Source: Erythrobacter sp. (GTDB lineage Bacteria > Pseudomonadota > Alphaproteobacteria > Sphingomonadales > Sphingomonadaceae). From it: DNA of 64,000 bases. The position numbers and the translations under genes are program-made. Of this stretch, positions 8,685 to 17,144 are shown one piece after another. Position 1 is the stretch's first letter, and each line of letters begins with the position of its first letter. The stretch covers positions 91,614 through 155,613 of the forward strand of contig JAPYPR010000005.1 in NCBI GenBank assembly GCA_029937545.1. Reading direction: 5' to 3'. The notes beneath the pieces were generated by a model. The model did not search any database and was not told the DNA's origin. It saw nothing but the letters and a program-made list of their open reading frames with translations.

Positions 8685-9428
8685 TCAGACCCGGTCGAGC
8701 GCGCCGGCAATCAGGATTGGCGGTGTCGGAGCCTCATGCGGAACGCCCGTGTCCTCTTCGAACGTGACCGCAAGTGTCGAACCCCCAACTAGGAGCTCGG
8801 CCTCACGTGCCGAAAGATCGCGTGCGAAGCTGCCGCTTTGCGGGATCGATCCGAGCGAGACGGGGGCGCCGCCTTCGGGAATGACCCAGAGTTCGGGTGC
8901 CTGACCCTCGCCCGCCGTAAAGCCTTCGATAGACAGAGAGAGACGACGGTTCTGCGGATCGACCACACCTGCAAGCCTGCGCCCGGCCTCCTCGTCCTGC
9001 AATTGCGCGACGAACTGCTCGTTCGGTGCCAGGGCGACATCAGGCGGCAGCGTTTCGACCGTTTCGGGCGTGGAGAGGAACAAGACGAGCGCAGCCGCCG
9101 CCGCACCCAGCCCGGCAATCGCCGTAGCGATGCTCCACCCGGATGGGCCGCGCGACGGTCCGGCCATGGTCGCAACGGCCACCGGCGTATCCGCATCGAG
9201 CCGCGCTTCGATCCCGGCCCAGACGGACGGCGACGGCAGCATCCGACCCGCGGCCTCACCCATCGCACCTAGTCGGCGTTCCCACCATGCAACGGCATCT
9301 GCGAAGTTTGCATCGCTCAGCATGGAGCGCTGCGCTGCACTCCGCTCCTCTCCCTCGAGAACGCCGAGAGCGTATTCGCCTGCGCGGACGAAGGGATCGT
9401 CTTCCAGGATGGCGGGATCGTCAGCCAC
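8685..9428 (-). CDS. Anti-sigma factor, RskA family
   Basis: A 247-residue protein starting at a GTG codon (VADDPAIL). The N-terminal ~90 residues form the cytoplasmic sigma-binding region (FVRAGEYALGVLEGEER). One membrane segment follows (IATAIAGLGAAAAALVLFL, about residues 108-127). The C-terminal part is an RskA-type domain with the typical stretch APELWVIPEGGAP. Family members hold their ECF sigma factor inactive at the membrane until proteolysis releases it. The gene overlaps the upstream sigma gene by 8 bases, which fixes the partner. Confidence 0.9.
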   Translation of the reverse strand: MADDPAILEDDPFVRAGEYALGVLEGEERSAAQRSMLSDANFADAVAWWERRLGAMGEAAGRMLPSPSVWAGIEARLDADTPVAVATMAGPSRGPSGWSIATAIAGLGAAAAALVLFLSTPETVETLPPDVALAPNEQFVAQLQDEEAGRRLAGVVDPQNRRLSLSIEGFTAGEGQAPELWVIPEGGAPVSLGSIPQSGSFARDLSAREAELLVGGSTLAVTFEEDTGVPHEAPTPPILIAGALDRV

Positions 9429-9951
9429 CGAGGCATCCTTTCAGCCCGGCAAGCCCGCGCCTGATCCAGCTCTTCATCGTGCCCAATGGCACGTTCACCT
9501 TCTCCGCTAACTCCGAATGCGAATAGCCCTCGAAAAACGCCAGCTTGATCGACCGGCGATGGTCGCCCTGCAATTCCTCGAGACACCGGGCGAGCGCGCG
9601 ATTGTCTTCCATATCGCACAGCCATTCGTCGGCGGGCTTGATGTCGTCGTCTTCCACCTCTGGCAGCGTGTCGCCCGCCAGTTCCTCCCCGCGCGCACTC
9701 CGGCGCAGGTCGTTGAGAGCCGTGTTGCGGGCGATCGTGCAAAGCCACGTGATGGGGCTGCCCTTGGCCGAGTCGAAGCGGGCGGCGCGTTTCCACACCT
9801 TGACGTAAACGTCCTGCAGCAGGTCTTCGGCGCGCTCACGCTCCCGCACGATCCGCACGATCGTCGCAAACAGCTTCGCAGACGTCATATCGTAGACGGT
9901 ATGCAGAGCGGGACGGTCGCCCCTCGCAACCCCCGACATGGCATCCAGCAA
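9421..9951 (-). CDS. ECF RNA polymerase sigma factor, partner of RskA-type anti-sigma
   Basis: A 176-residue ECF sigma factor with region 2 (RERERAEDLLQDVYVKVW) and region 4 (LAFFEGYSHSELAEKVNVPL, GTMKSWIRRGL). The length is usual for the family. The start is uncertain: TTG at 9951 gives LLDAMSG, ATG at 9939 would drop four residues, and neither has a strong ribosome-binding site. It is cotranscribed with the anti-sigma gene. SigK/RskA-like pairs in proteobacteria often answer envelope or oxidative stress; the target genes here are unknown. Confidence 0.9.
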   Translation of the reverse strand: MLDAMSGVARGDRPALHTVYDMTSAKLFATIVRIVRERERAEDLLQDVYVKVWKRAARFDSAKGSPITWLCTIARNTALNDLRRSARGEELAGDTLPEVEDDDIKPADEWLCDMEDNRALARCLEELQGDHRRSIKLAFFEGYSHSELAEKVNVPLGTMKSWIRRGLAGLKGCLGG

Positions 9952-10159
9952 TTCTGCGCGCCTGTCGATTAGGCTGGCTCCCCCTGATCCGGCGGAAACT
10001 GTTTGAGTCCAATGGTTTTGTCAACAGCCGAAGCACGCCTTCGCACTTGCACAAAAAACCGCGAGCCAAAGGCGTCGCTCTGCGCTATAGGGCCCACACT
10101 ACCCGCGCGCCCAGAGCCGTGCCCCATGCACCGCAGCGCCGGACAACACACGAGATTCC

Positions 10160-11947
10160 ATGTCCTTCGAAACCCTTCCGCCGGTCATCGGCGATGCGCT
10201 CGCCGCACGCGGCTATGATGCGCCCACATCCGTCCAGGCTGCCGTCATCGAACCGCAGGCCAAGGGCCGCGACCTCATCGTTTCGGCGCAGACCGGCAGT
10301 GGCAAGACGGTCGCCTTCGGCCTCGCGCTGGCTGACGATCTGCTCGCCGAAATGGGCGGCATGCCGCTCGCCAAAAAGCCCCTCGCCCTCGTCATCGCGC
10401 CCACGCGCGAGCTGGCGCTGCAGGTCAGCCGCGAGCTCGGCTGGCTCTATGCGGGTGCGGGCCTGCGTATCGCGACCTGCGTCGGCGGGATGGATGCGAG
10501 CAAGGAGCGGCGCAATTTGCGCGGTGGCCCGGCGATCGTCGTCGGCACGCCAGGGCGCCTGCGCGACCACATCGAGCGCGGTGCGCTGGACCTCTCCGAC
10601 CTGATCGGCGTGGTGCTCGACGAAGCGGACGAGATGCTCGACATGGGCTTTCGCGAGGACCTGGAAGAGATTCTCGACGCAACACCCGATGCGCGGCGCA
10701 CGCTGCTGTTCTCGGCCACCATGCCACGCCAGATCGAACGATTGGCCGAGCGCTACCAGCGTAATGCGCTGCGCCTCTCCCTCGTGGGCGAGGAGCGCGG
10801 GCATGGCGACATCGCCTATCAGGCGATCACTGTCGGCCCGTCGGAAATCGAGAATGCGGTGGTGAACCTGCTGCGCTTCCACGAGGCGGAGACGGCCATC
10901 GCCTTCTGCGCCACGCGCGAAAGCGTGCGGCGGCTCCACGCGACCCTCCAGAACCGCGGCTTCGGCGTCGTGGCGCTGTCGGGCGAGCATTCGCAGAGCG
11001 AGCGCAACAGCGCATTGCAAGCGCTGCGAGATGGCCGTGCGCGGGTGTGCGTGGCGACCGACGTGGCGGCGCGCGGGATCGACCTGCCGTCCTTGAGCCT
11101 CGTCATCCATGTCGAGATTCCGCGCGATGCCGAAACGCTGCAGCACCGCTCGGGCCGGACCGGGCGAGCCGGGCGCAAGGGGACCGCGGCCATCGTGGTG
11201 CCCTTTAACCGCCGTCGCCGGGTCGAAGGCATGCTGCGCGGTGCCGGGATCGACGCGCAATGGATGGACGCGCCGACCCCGCAGGCGATCCGCAAGAAGG
11301 ACCGCACGCGCCTGGTCGAGGCGATCACCGAGCCGCGCGAGTTCGAAGACGACGACCGCGAGATCGCCGCCGACATCATGAGCCGCATGAGCCCCGAGGA
11401 CATCGCCGCCGCGCTGGTCCATGCCCATCGTGCAGACCTGCCGGTGCCGGAAGAGCTGCTCGCCAACACTCCCGAAGCGCGCGAAAAGGCCAAGGCCGAA
11501 AAGCACCGGCCCGGCTTCGAGGACGTGGTGTGGTTCAAGATGGACATCGGCCGCCGCCACAATGCCGAGCCGCGCTGGATCCTCCCGCTGATCTGCCGCC
11601 GCGGGCACATCACCCGCAACGAGATCGGCGCGATCCGCATCGGCCAGCACGAGAGCTGGTTCCAGGTGCCGCGGGCCGTCGCCGGCAAGTTCGCCGACGC
11701 CGTGGCGCGCACCGCCTCACCCGACGACGAACAAGATGCCATCGCCATCGTCGAGTCGCCCGACGGTCCGCGCATCGAGGCGCGCCAGAACCGCAAGCAT
11801 GGCGGGCCGAAGGTCCACGCCCGCCCGATGGGCAAGGGCGATCACGGCGGTCCTGGCAAGCGCCCCGGCGGTAAACCGCCGTTCAAGAAGGGCAAGGCGG
11901 GCGGTGGCAAACCCTTCAAAGGCAAGCGCAAGCCTGCGAAGAGCTAA
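10160..11947 (+). CDS. DEAD-box RNA helicase with DbpA-type RNA-binding domain
   Basis: A 595-residue ATP-dependent RNA helicase. It shows a Q-motif region (PTSVQAAVI), Walker A AQTGSGKT, PTRELA, TPGR, the DEAD box within VVLDEADEMLDMGF, SAT, and HRSGRTGRAG in the second RecA domain. After about residue 450 a DbpA-like RRM domain appears (EDVVWFKMDIGRRHNAEPRW ... GAIRIGQHESWFQVP), followed by a Gly/Lys-rich basic tail. This layout resembles DeaD/CsdA, which acts in ribosome assembly and mRNA remodelling, often in the cold. It is transcribed alone and converges on the universal stress gene. Confidence 0.93.
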   Translation: MSFETLPPVIGDALAARGYDAPTSVQAAVIEPQAKGRDLIVSAQTGSGKTVAFGLALADDLLAEMGGMPLAKKPLALVIAPTRELALQVSRELGWLYAGAGLRIATCVGGMDASKERRNLRGGPAIVVGTPGRLRDHIERGALDLSDLIGVVLDEADEMLDMGFREDLEEILDATPDARRTLLFSATMPRQIERLAERYQRNALRLSLVGEERGHGDIAYQAITVGPSEIENAVVNLLRFHEAETAIAFCATRESVRRLHATLQNRGFGVVALSGEHSQSERNSALQALRDGRARVCVATDVAARGIDLPSLSLVIHVEIPRDAETLQHRSGRTGRAGRKGTAAIVVPFNRRRRVEGMLRGAGIDAQWMDAPTPQAIRKKDRTRLVEAITEPREFEDDDREIAADIMSRMSPEDIAAALVHAHRADLPVPEELLANTPEAREKAKAEKHRPGFEDVVWFKMDIGRRHNAEPRWILPLICRRGHITRNEIGAIRIGQHESWFQVPRAVAGKFADAVARTASPDDEQDAIAIVESPDGPRIEARQNRKHGGPKVHARPMGKGDHGGPGKRPGGKPPFKKGKAGGGKPFKGKRKPAKS

Positions 11948-11962
11948 GCCGCCCGCCCGCGC

Positions 11963-12790
11963 TCAGTGCGTGAGCAGCAGCGGCACCGTCACATCGCCCA
12001 GCATGGCGCGGGTCGTTCCGCCGAAGATCCGCTCGGCAAGCCGGGTGCGGCCATAGGCGCCCATCGCGATCAGCCCGACCTTGCGCGCTTCTGCGGCCTT
12101 GCGCAGGGCGGCGTCGACGCCGTCCTCATCCTCGCCGATCTCGACCATCTCGCAGGAGATGCCGTGGCGCGAGAGGTAGTCCGCTCCGGCAACCGGCGGC
12201 AGGTCCGGCAAGTTGCCAGCGCCGCCTTTGCGCGACTTCTCCTTCGCGGTCGCCAGATAGACCTGGCTCGCCTGGCGCAGGAAGGGCACCGCAGCCTTCA
12301 GCGCATGGCTCGCTTCGGCCGACCCGTCCCAGGCGACCAGCACCGGTGCGCCCACTTCGAAGCGCTGGCAGTCCGCCGGGAGCACCAGCACCGGGCAATC
12401 GGCGGTCACCGCCAGCTCCCCGGCCGTGAAAGACGCGCCTTTCTCATTCGTACGCGGTTCCTTAGCGCCGACCACGACGAGGTCGCTCAGGGATGATGCA
12501 TGCAGCAACGCCAGGGCGGTTGGCCCGGCGGCATCGACCCAGTTCCACGCCACGCCCTCGTTGGCCATATCCTTCTGCGTCGTCTCCTTCAGAGCGGCTG
12601 CCTGCTCGCGCCAAACCGGCACCATCGCGGCAAAGGCGGCGCCATAAGGATCGACTGCACCCGCGGCCTCGTAAGGTATCGCGTGCAACAATGTGAGATG
12701 CGCATCGAAAGCGCGAGTAATGTCGAGCACCGCGTCGAGGCGCTTCGAGAAACCGTCGTCGCCGGTCGCGTTGAACAGGATGGATTTCAT
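11963..12790 (-). CDS. Universal stress protein with two Usp domains
   Basis: A 275-residue cytoplasmic protein with tandem UspA folds. Domain 1 starts MKSILFNATGDDGFSKRLDA, and domain 2 ends with the ATP-binding type signature GAYGRTRLAERIFGGTTRAM. The start at 12790 is preferred because a GAAGGAAA ribosome-binding site precedes it and the sequence upstream does not resemble Usp proteins. An FNR/FixK-type box lies about 90 bases upstream, so induction at low oxygen is likely. Confidence 0.9.
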   Translation of the reverse strand: MKSILFNATGDDGFSKRLDAVLDITRAFDAHLTLLHAIPYEAAGAVDPYGAAFAAMVPVWREQAAALKETTQKDMANEGVAWNWVDAAGPTALALLHASSLSDLVVVGAKEPRTNEKGASFTAGELAVTADCPVLVLPADCQRFEVGAPVLVAWDGSAEASHALKAAVPFLRQASQVYLATAKEKSRKGGAGNLPDLPPVAGADYLSRHGISCEMVEIGEDEDGVDAALRKAAEARKVGLIAMGAYGRTRLAERIFGGTTRAMLGDVTVPLLLTH

Positions 12791-12880
12791 GGTGCGTTTC
12801 CTTCTCGAATATTCTGCAACAGACAAGCCCACATTGCCGTACTTGTCTGACAAAGTTACACCGAGTGCAAAGCCATTTCC

Positions 12881-12894
12881 TTGATCTAGCGCAA
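12881..12894. promoter_or_regulatory. FNR/FixK-type binding site
   Basis: The 14-mer TTGATCTAGCGCAA fits the FNR/FixK dyad (TTGAT-N4-ATCAA) with one half imperfect. This variant is common for alphaproteobacterial FnrL/FixK. It lies between divergent genes: 91 bases before the universal stress gene start and 88 bases before the EcsC gene start, so it could serve either. Confidence 0.7.
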
Positions 12895-12981
12895 ACGCGT
12901 CCAGAAATCGGCGGAGCGACGGTAACCCCGCATAACGCAAGGCAAATTGGAACGGGCGGTGCCGCGGGTCATTACCCCTGT

Positions 12982-13719
12982 ATGGACATCCAACGCGAGC
13001 AGCGGAAATTCCGCCAGGCCAAGCCGTCGCGCCTCGGCAGGGGCATCGAACGGCTCACCCACCCCTTGGGCAAGACCCTCGCCGATCTGGTGCCGAAGCG
13101 CGCGGTCCAGATGATTCTGAACGGCCTCGATCGGGCTGTCGACGCGCCGCAGCTGGTCCGTTTCGATCACGATCCCAAGGATATCAACGCGGCCCATCGG
13201 GCTGCCAAGAAGGTCACCCGCGCGGCGCGTAGCGTCAGCGCGACGACCGGCGCGGCAGCGGGCCTCGGCGGCGCATTGTCAATGAGCGCCGATATCCCCG
13301 CCACCATTGCCATCGCCCTGCGCGTCATCCGCGATACGGGCCGCGCCTATGGCTTCGAAGGCGAAGGCGAAGCGGAGAAGCTGTTCCGCCTCCAGATTCT
13401 GGAACTCGCCGCGCTGAACGATCCCGAGCAGCGCAAGGCCCGCATCGCCGATCTCGAACAGGGCATCGGCGGGGAAGGCCAGCTGGTCCATACGGACCAT
13501 GAACACATCACGCCCATCGTCGACCAGGTGGTCGAACGCATCAGCCGCGCCCTCGCCTTCGCCTCCGTCCGCAACCGTGTCGGTATGGTGGTGCCGCTGG
13601 TAGGATCGGTGGTCGGCGGGATCGTCAATTCCTCGTTCCAGAACGATGTCGGCAAGGCCGCCCGCTTCGCCTTCCAGGCCCGCCGCCTGCGCGCGGAAGA
13701 GGGCGTGGTCGAAGGGTGA
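12982..13719 (+). CDS. EcsC family protein
   Basis: A 245-residue protein of the EcsC family (named after Bacillus EcsC; biochemical role unknown). The family core is visible as ATTGAAAGLGGALSMSADIP followed by TIAIALRVIRDTGRAYGFEG and a C-terminal glycine-rich stretch VPLVGSVVGGIVNSSFQ. ATG at 12982 (MDIQREQRKF) is chosen over longer options, which read through the FNR-type box. No strong ribosome-binding site is visible. It converges on uvrC with an 18-base gap. Confidence 0.85.
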   Translation: MDIQREQRKFRQAKPSRLGRGIERLTHPLGKTLADLVPKRAVQMILNGLDRAVDAPQLVRFDHDPKDINAAHRAAKKVTRAARSVSATTGAAAGLGGALSMSADIPATIAIALRVIRDTGRAYGFEGEGEAEKLFRLQILELAALNDPEQRKARIADLEQGIGGEGQLVHTDHEHITPIVDQVVERISRALAFASVRNRVGMVVPLVGSVVGGIVNSSFQNDVGKAARFAFQARRLRAEEGVVEG

Positions 13720-13737
13720 GCGGGCGCAAAGCCTGCT

Positions 13738-15795
13738 CTACCCCCCTGCGTGGTAGAAATCGTAGATCTTCTGCGCCACCGCCTCGCTGATGCCGGGGGC
13801 GCGTTTCAGGTCGTCGAGCGCCGCCGCCCGCACCTTACCTGCCGTGCCGAAATGCAGCAGCAGTGCGCGTTTGCGGCTGGGGCCGATGCCGGGGATTTCG
13901 TCCAGCGGGCTGGCGGTGATGGCGCGGCTGCGTTTGGCGCGGTGAGCGCCGATGGCATAGCGGTGGACTTCGTCGCGCAGGGTCTGGAGATAGAATAGCA
14001 GCGGCGAATTGACCGGCAACGTCTTCTCGCGCCCGTCGGGGAAGTGGAACACCTCGCGCCCCTCGCGGCCATGGTGCGGGCCCTTGGCGATGGCGATCAG
14101 CGGCAGGTCCTCGATTCCCATTTCCGCCAGCGTGTCGCGCACGCTCGACATCTGTCCTTTTCCCCCGTCGATCAGCAGGAGGTCGGGCCAGACGGTTCGA
14201 TGATCCTCCCCGCCCCGGGGAGGGGGACCGCCAGCCGCAGGCTGGGGGTGGTAGGGAGTGTCGGCGGGCGCGGAGTTCGACTGCGATTCCCCTCCACCAT
14301 TCTGCGCATGGTCCCCCTCCCCGACATCGGGGAGGCTGGCGAGGTTGCGGAAGCGGCGGCGCATTACCTCGCGCATCATGCCGAAATCGTCGTTGGTTTG
14401 CGCGGACTTGATGTTGAACTTTCGGTACTGGCCCTTCTCGAACCCTTCCGGACCGGCGACGACCATCGCACCCAGCGCCTTGTCGCCCTGGATATGGCTG
14501 TTGTCGTAGACTTCGATGCGCTGCGGCACATCCTCCAGTCCGAGGAATTCGGCCAGCTCGCGCTGGATTTTTGCCTTGGCGCCGCTTTCCGCCTGCCGCC
14601 GCTCCAGCGCTTCCACCGCATTGCGCTGCGCCTGCTGCATCAGCTTGCGCCGCGTGCCGCGCTGGGGGATCGAGATGGCGACGGCATGCCCGGCTTTCCC
14701 GCACAAGGCCTCGGCAATCAGCTCCCGCTCGGGCAATTCGCGGTCGACGAGGATCGTCTTGGGCGGCGGCACCTCTTCGTAGAATTGCAGGAGAACATCG
14801 GCGAGCACCTCCGCCTCCTCCACATCGCCCGTGTTGCGCGGGAAAATCGCGCGATGGCCCCAATTCTGCCCGCCGCGGATGAAGAATGCCTGCACACCCA
14901 TGTGCCCGCCCTTGGCCGCCAGCGCGAAGACGTCCGCATCGCCGACGCCGCTGGCGTTGATCGCCTGGCTGCCCTGGATGAAGGTCGCCGCGCGCAGCCG
15001 GTCGCGCAGGATGGCGGCAGTTTCGAAGTCGAGATCCTCCGCCGCCTTCGCCATCTGCTTTTCGAGGTCGGACTGCACCGCGCTGGACTTGCCGCCTAGG
15101 AAATCCTTCGCCTCATGCACCAGCGATGCATAGCCCGCCTCGTCGATCCGCCCGACGCAGGGCGCGGAGCAGCGCTTGATCTGGTAGAGCAGGCAGGGGC
15201 GGTCGCGATTGTTGAAGAAGCTGTCGGTGCAGCTCCTCAACAGGAACAGCTTCTGCAGCGCATTGAGCGTCTTGTTGACGCTGCCCGCGCTGGCGAAGGG
15301 GCCGTAGTAATTGCCCTTGGCCCGCCGCGCGCCGCGATGCTTCTGGATGCGCGGAAAAGCGTGATCGGCGCGCAGCAAGATGAAGGGGAAGCTCTTGTCG
15401 TCGCGCAGCAGCACGTTGAACGGCGGGCGATAGCGCTTGATAAGTTGCGCTTCGAGCAGCAGCGCCTCAGCCTCCGAATTGGTGACCACGATTTCCATCC
15501 GGCGGCACTGGCTGACCATGCGCTGGAGCCGATTGGTGAGCGCCTTGACCTGCGTGTAATTCGCCACCCGCGCCTTCAGGCTGCGCGCCTTGCCCACGTA
15601 CAACACGTCGCCGCGCGCATCGAGCATGCGATAGACGCCGGGGCGCGGCTTGAGCGTCTTGGCCGTCTCCCGGATCGCGGTGAGGCCGGCCTCCAGATCG
15701 GGTTGCGCGCTGGCAACGGTATAGGTCGCACGTTCCTCGTGGAAACGCTCCTTGCCTCTCGGGTCGTGGGGGGAACCGGCTTTCGTGCGCGACAT
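13738..15795 (-). CDS. uvrC: Excinuclease ABC subunit C with in-frame repeat-element insertion
   Basis: A 685-residue UvrC, the dual-incision nuclease of nucleotide excision repair. In order: GIY-YIG domain (RPGVYRMLDARGDVLYVGKA, about residues 50-130), Cys-rich region (CLLYQIKRCSAPCVG), UVR domain that binds UvrB (DLEKQMAKAAEDLDFETAAI), RNase H-like 5' nuclease domain (IEVYDNSHIQGDKALGAMVV ... DLLLIDGGKGQ), and two HhH motifs (LDEIPGIGPSRKRALL). Start at 15795 (MSRTKAGSPH). Between RRRFRNLASLP and RTVWPDLLLIDGGKGQ lies a ~44-residue Pro/Gly/Asn-rich stretch, encoded by a palindromic repeat element (14203-14335), that UvrC proteins normally lack. The frame is kept and no stop arises, so the gene may still work. 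Confidence 0.95.
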   Translation of the reverse strand: MSRTKAGSPHDPRGKERFHEERATYTVASAQPDLEAGLTAIRETAKTLKPRPGVYRMLDARGDVLYVGKARSLKARVANYTQVKALTNRLQRMVSQCRRMEIVVTNSEAEALLLEAQLIKRYRPPFNVLLRDDKSFPFILLRADHAFPRIQKHRGARRAKGNYYGPFASAGSVNKTLNALQKLFLLRSCTDSFFNNRDRPCLLYQIKRCSAPCVGRIDEAGYASLVHEAKDFLGGKSSAVQSDLEKQMAKAAEDLDFETAAILRDRLRAATFIQGSQAINASGVGDADVFALAAKGGHMGVQAFFIRGGQNWGHRAIFPRNTGDVEEAEVLADVLLQFYEEVPPPKTILVDRELPERELIAEALCGKAGHAVAISIPQRGTRRKLMQQAQRNAVEALERRQAESGAKAKIQRELAEFLGLEDVPQRIEVYDNSHIQGDKALGAMVVAGPEGFEKGQYRKFNIKSAQTNDDFGMMREVMRRRFRNLASLPDVGEGDHAQNGGGESQSNSAPADTPYHPQPAAGGPPPRGGEDHRTVWPDLLLIDGGKGQMSSVRDTLAEMGIEDLPLIAIAKGPHHGREGREVFHFPDGREKTLPVNSPLLFYLQTLRDEVHRYAIGAHRAKRSRAITASPLDEIPGIGPSRKRALLLHFGTAGKVRAAALDDLKRAPGISEAVAQKIYDFYHAGG
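14203..14335. repeat. Palindromic repeat element inserted in uvrC
   Basis: A ~133-base element whose ends are inverted copies (ATCCTCCCCG...CGGGGAGG at the left, CCTCCCCGA...TCGGGGAGG at the right), with further internal pairs (GGGGGACC / GGTCCCCC and GGGGGTGGTAGGG / CCCCTCCACCA). It looks like the REP-like repeats common between genes in sphingomonads. Here it is inside a conserved gene and adds about 44 codons in frame. Confidence 0.7.
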
Positions 15796-15859
15796 GGGTC
15801 GCAGATAGTGCGCGCACTCCGCTTGTGCAAAGCCGTGTTTGTCGCCATCCCCACCCGCC

Positions 15860-17143
15860 ATGGACGGGAAACACATCGCACCGCCGCGCACGGTCGGCTT
15901 CTGGGGGACCGCGCTGTTCCCGCTCAACGGGATGATCGGGGCCGGCATCTTCGCCCTGCCCGCGGTACTGGTGGCGGCGGTCGGCAATTTCGCGCCCTGG
16001 ATGATGCTGGTGGGCGGTGTGCTCTTCCTGCCGCTGGCGCTGTGCTACGCCTGGATGAGCGCGCGGTTCGAACATAGCGGCGGATCCGTGCTGTATGGGG
16101 AGGCGGCGTTCGGGCGCTTCGTCGGCTTCCAGGCTGGCTGGGCGCGCTATGTCAGCGCCATCGTGACCGCGGCGGCGAACATGCATGTGATGGTCGCCTA
16201 CCTCGCCGTGGTATTTCCGGCGCTGGACGGCCCGGTGGCTGCGCCGGTCGCAGTGGCGGTCGGGCTGGCGATTATTACCGCGATCAACCTCTACGGCATG
16301 CGCGCTTCGGTCGGGACGCTGGGGGGCATGACCGCAATCAAGCTGGTGCCGCTGGCCGCGCTAGTGGTGTCGGCCTTGTTCGCCGGAGGAGAGCTGGGCG
16401 CGGTCGCCCTGCCGCAGTTCAGCCAGGTCGAGACGGTGATCCTGCTCACTTTTTACGCCTTCATCGGCTTCGAAGGCGTGATCGAGGCGGCAGGCGAATT
16501 CAAGAACCCCAAGCGCGACGTTCCGCTCTCGATCGTAACCATGGTGAGCGGCGTCACCCTGCTCTATATGGCTGTGATCTGGGCGTTCATCCTGATCGGC
16601 CCCGAATTCGCGGGCGAGAACAATGCGCTGGCCGGCTCTGCCGAAGCGGCAATGGGCCAGATCGGCTCGCTTGCCATCGTGATTGCCGCCAGCTTCAGCA
16701 TCGGAGCGAACAATTTCGCCAGCGGCGTCGCCCAGCCGCGGCTGATGTATGGGATGGCGCGGCGCGGTATGCTGCCGAGTTGGTTCGCCTATGTGCACCC
16801 GCGTTTCCTCACGCCGTTCAACGCCATCCTGTTCTACGGCGTGGCAGCCATCCTGTTCGGCCTGTGGGAGGGCTTCACCGCGCTGGCCGTGGCGGGTACG
16901 CTGATCCGGCTGGTGACCTATATCGTGACCAGCTGCGCCCTCCCCGTGCTGGAGCATCGCGAAGGGCGCATCGTGCCGCTGCATCTCTCCTGCGTGATCT
17001 TTGCGGTCGGCAGTTCGCTCTTCATCGCCAGCCAGACGGCGCCGCAAGCCTGGCTGGTGCTCGGCGGTATCTTGGTGGTCGGCGCAGTGCTGTATTTCGT
17101 CGCCGCGCGGCAGCAGCCGGATTACACGCTCGACGAGGCTTGA
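15860..17143 (+). CDS. APC-family amino acid permease
   Basis: A 427-residue inner-membrane transporter with about 12 hydrophobic segments. The start of helix 1 shows the APC signature LNGMIGAGIFALPAVL, and the GFEGVIEAAGEFKNPKRDVP segment is the typical conserved region before helix 7. ATG at 15860 is preferred over TTG at 15839; no strong ribosome-binding site is seen. It is divergent from uvrC and is followed after one base by the flavoprotein gene, so these two form an operon. The substrate cannot be told from sequence. Confidence 0.9.
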   Translation: MDGKHIAPPRTVGFWGTALFPLNGMIGAGIFALPAVLVAAVGNFAPWMMLVGGVLFLPLALCYAWMSARFEHSGGSVLYGEAAFGRFVGFQAGWARYVSAIVTAAANMHVMVAYLAVVFPALDGPVAAPVAVAVGLAIITAINLYGMRASVGTLGGMTAIKLVPLAALVVSALFAGGELGAVALPQFSQVETVILLTFYAFIGFEGVIEAAGEFKNPKRDVPLSIVTMVSGVTLLYMAVIWAFILIGPEFAGENNALAGSAEAAMGQIGSLAIVIAASFSIGANNFASGVAQPRLMYGMARRGMLPSWFAYVHPRFLTPFNAILFYGVAAILFGLWEGFTALAVAGTLIRLVTYIVTSCALPVLEHREGRIVPLHLSCVIFAVGSSLFIASQTAPQAWLVLGGILVVGAVLYFVAARQQPDYTLDEA

Positions 17144-17144
17144 C

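Noticed and set aside
14044..15099. 351-codon plus-strand open frame inside uvrC
   Set aside because: It is antisense to a well-conserved gene and shows no recognisable domain.
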